Source of the DNA: Rhodoplanes elegans
GTDB lineage: Bacteria > Pseudomonadota > Alphaproteobacteria > Rhizobiales > Xanthobacteraceae
DNA: 36,707 bases
Assembly (NCBI RefSeq): GCF_016653355.1
Contig: NZ_NHSK01000042.1
Span: 1-36,707 of the forward strand
Direction of reading: 5' to 3'
The notes under the pieces were generated by a model. The model was not told where the DNA came from. It saw only the letters and a program-made list of their open reading frames with translations, and made no database searches. Shown here in pieces: positions 35,107 through 36,707 of this stretch. Numbering within the stretch: position 1 is the stretch's first letter; the number at the start of each line of letters is the position of its first letter. Made by a program: the position numbers and the translations under genes.

Positions 35107-36606
35107 TCAGGCCGCCGCCCCGGTGCGGCGCCAGCCGAGCAGCATGGCGGCGAGCTGCAGGCCGCCGATCAGCGCCAGCACGACGAGGAACACCCGCGCG
35201 GCCGGCCCCTGGACGAACACCCACCAGTCGTCGTCCGAGATGGTGAGGGCCCGGCGGAACGACAGCTCCATCCTGTCGCCGAGCACGAAGGCGAGCAACA
35301 GCGGCGCCACGTCGTAGGAGAACTTGCGCAGCAGATAGCCGACGACGCCGGCGGCGAAGAGAATCGTGAGATCGAGCGGCGAGCCCTTCAGCGAGAACAC
35401 GCCGATCAGGCAGATCACCAGCACGAGCGGCGCCAGCACGCCCATCGGCGTGCGCAGGAGCGTGACGAAGATGCCGACCAGCGGGAGGTTCAGCACCACC
35501 AGGATCGCGTTGCCGAGATAGAGGCTGGCGATCAGGCCCCAGAACACCTGCGGATGCTCGCTCATCAGCAGCGGCCCCGGCTGCACGCCGTGGATCAGGA
35601 GCGCCGAGAGCAGGATCGCAGTCGCCGGGATCGCCGGGATGCCGAGCACCAGGAGCGGGATCATCGAGGCGCCCGTGGTGGCGTTGTTGGCGGTCTCGGG
35701 ACCGGCGACGCCGGCCACCGCGCCGTGGCCGAACTTTTCGGGCGTCTTCGAAATCTTCTTCTCGATCGCGTAGGACACGAAGGTCGAGATGATGTGCGAG
35801 ACGCCCGGCACCAGGCCGAACAGGAAGCCGACGCCGGAGCCGCGCAGCACCGCCGGCGCCGCCTCGCGGATCTCCTGTCCGGTCGGCAGCATGTCGCGCA
35901 GCTTCGGCGCCTTCGGCACCTCGGGCGCCGCCTCGTCGAGATTGAGCAGAATCTCCGAGACGCCGAACAGGCCGATCGACAGGGCGACGAAGTTGAGCCC
36001 GTCGGTCAGATCGAGCGAGCCGAAGGTGAAGCGCGGATAGGCGGTGAGCTGATCCATGCCGACGGTGCCGAGCGCCAGCCCGAGCACGATCATGGCCAGC
36101 GTCTTCACGGGCGGCGAGGAGGAGACGACGCTGACGACGATCAGCGCGGTGAGCATCAGCACGAACTCGGCCGCCGGGCCGACCGACAGCATCGCGTCGG
36201 CGAGCAGCGGGCCGACCGCCATCAGGCCGACGATCGAGATGGTACCGCCGACGAAGCTGCCGACCGCCGAGAGTGTCAGCGCCGCGCCGGCGCGGCCGCG
36301 CTTCGCCATCTCGTAGCCGTCGATGCAGGTGACGACCGAGGCGGCTTCGCCCGGAATGCGCATCAGGATCGAGGTGGTCGACCCGCCGTACATGGCGCCG
36401 TTGAAGATGCCGGCCAGCATGATCACGGCGCCGGCCGGATCGAGCTTGAAGGTGAGCGGCAGGAGGAGCGCCATGCCGGCGAGCGGGCCGAGCCCGGGCA
36501 GCACGCCGACCGCCGTGCCCCACAGGCAGCCGACGAAGCACAGGAGCAGGTTGCGGCCCGTGAACGCGACCGCGAAGCCGTCCATCAGGTATCCGAGCGA
36601 GTCCAC
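35107..36606 (-). CDS. tctA: TctA family tripartite tricarboxylate transporter permease
   Basis: 499 residues, the large membrane subunit of a TTT-type uptake system that works with a small membrane protein (TctB) and a periplasmic binding protein (TctC). About twelve hydrophobic segments are present, with the family blocks GVLPGLGPLAGMALLLPLTF, GAMYGGSTTSILMRIPGEAASVVTCIDGYEMAKRGRAGAAL, GFLFGLVPGVSHIISTF, AGPETANNATTGASMIPLLVLGIPAIPATAILLSAL and GPLLMSEHPQVFWGLIASLYLGN. The start chosen is the GTG at 36606, with GAGGA eight bases upstream; a GTG at 36621 is also in frame. No TctB or TctC gene is seen in the 100 bases upstream. The gene downstream is infA, so its partners lie outside the window. 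Confidence 0.92.
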   Translation of the reverse strand: MDSLGYLMDGFAVAFTGRNLLLCFVGCLWGTAVGVLPGLGPLAGMALLLPLTFKLDPAGAVIMLAGIFNGAMYGGSTTSILMRIPGEAASVVTCIDGYEMAKRGRAGAALTLSAVGSFVGGTISIVGLMAVGPLLADAMLSVGPAAEFVLMLTALIVVSVVSSSPPVKTLAMIVLGLALGTVGMDQLTAYPRFTFGSLDLTDGLNFVALSIGLFGVSEILLNLDEAAPEVPKAPKLRDMLPTGQEIREAAPAVLRGSGVGFLFGLVPGVSHIISTFVSYAIEKKISKTPEKFGHGAVAGVAGPETANNATTGASMIPLLVLGIPAIPATAILLSALLIHGVQPGPLLMSEHPQVFWGLIASLYLGNAILVVLNLPLVGIFVTLLRTPMGVLAPLVLVICLIGVFSLKGSPLDLTILFAAGVVGYLLRKFSYDVAPLLLAFVLGDRMELSFRRALTISDDDWWVFVQGPAARVFLVVLALIGGLQLAAMLLGWRRTGAAA

Positions 36607-36621
36607 GATCACGATCCTCAC

Positions 36622-36707
36622 GGTTCGGCGTCGCGCCGCTTGTTGTCAGCTACGGCCACTTTCAGATACGGGGACGCTGTTCCCCCCACCCCCGACCCCT
36701 CCCCGCC
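36622..36707. other. Window edge, non-coding
   Basis: The last 86 bases end in CCCCCCACCCCCGACCCCTCCCCGCC, which resembles the edge of another CTCCCC-type palindromic repeat. No credible gene end or start is seen. Confidence 0.4.

Noticed and set aside
36621-36707. End of an upstream gene overlapping tctA by GTGA at 36618-36621
   Set aside because: A 29-codon frame is open to the edge, but its start is a Gly-rich reading of repeat-like C-tracts and it does not resemble a TctB C-terminus.

Overview
The window is high-GC DNA (I estimate high 60s to about 70 percent; not computed) from an alphaproteobacterium, most likely of the order Hyphomicrobiales (Rhizobiales). The pointers are a DUF992 protein, a divergent lrp/trxB pair with a LysR gene behind trxB, carB followed by greA, infA-maf-yacG on one strand, a carB of about 1160 residues with an alphaproteobacterial-type insertion, and several intergenic palindrome families of a kind common in that group. 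I cannot name the genus. No tRNA, rRNA, CRISPR array, integrase or transposase is visible, so this reads as chromosome rather than a mobile element.

Layout. 1-233 is the end of an SH3-like protein. 215-1498 (minus) is an nnrS gene broken by one in-frame TGA. An AT-rich divergent promoter region (1499-1902) separates it from a TonB-dependent receptor (1903-4197). Then comes a minus-strand operon, 8209 down to 4286: MFS transporter, CocE/NonD-type hydrolase and cupin. A TetR gene faces it (8732-9433), and between them two tandem 12-bp palindromes overlap a good sigma-70-type promoter. This looks like a substrate-induced uptake and hydrolysis module.

9.4-14.4 kb holds a small hypothetical protein, a polytopic membrane protein of unknown function, cytochrome b561, a GST and a GT87-like membrane protein. 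A 13-bp-period tandem array lies directly upstream of the cytochrome b561 start. 14.6-24 kb holds aspartate aminotransferase, a DUF992 exported protein, an EF-G paralogue with altered G2 and G3 motifs, a hypothetical protein, a stand-alone EAL protein, an exported caspase-like/peptidoglycan-binding protein and MsrP without MsrQ.

24.4-36.6 kb holds housekeeping genes: lysR, trxB, lrp, a family 9 glycosyltransferase, a DUF6165 protein, greA, carB, yacG, maf, infA, and finally a TctA-type permease.

Gaps between genes are often filled by short palindromic or MITE-like repeats. At least five families are seen: CTCTCCCC/GGGGAGAG paired hairpins (four loci), a 113-bp element with 16-bp perfect inverted ends, a CCTCAGGATGA/CCTGAGG family (two loci), a GGGACCCAGGGGCGA-linked hairpin family (two loci), and an inverted array of 7-bp CTACTCG units. 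The points most worth following up are the twin TetR operators, the 13-bp array, the nnrS nonsense codon, the EF-G paralogue lacking canonical GTPase residues, and the exported orthocaspase.
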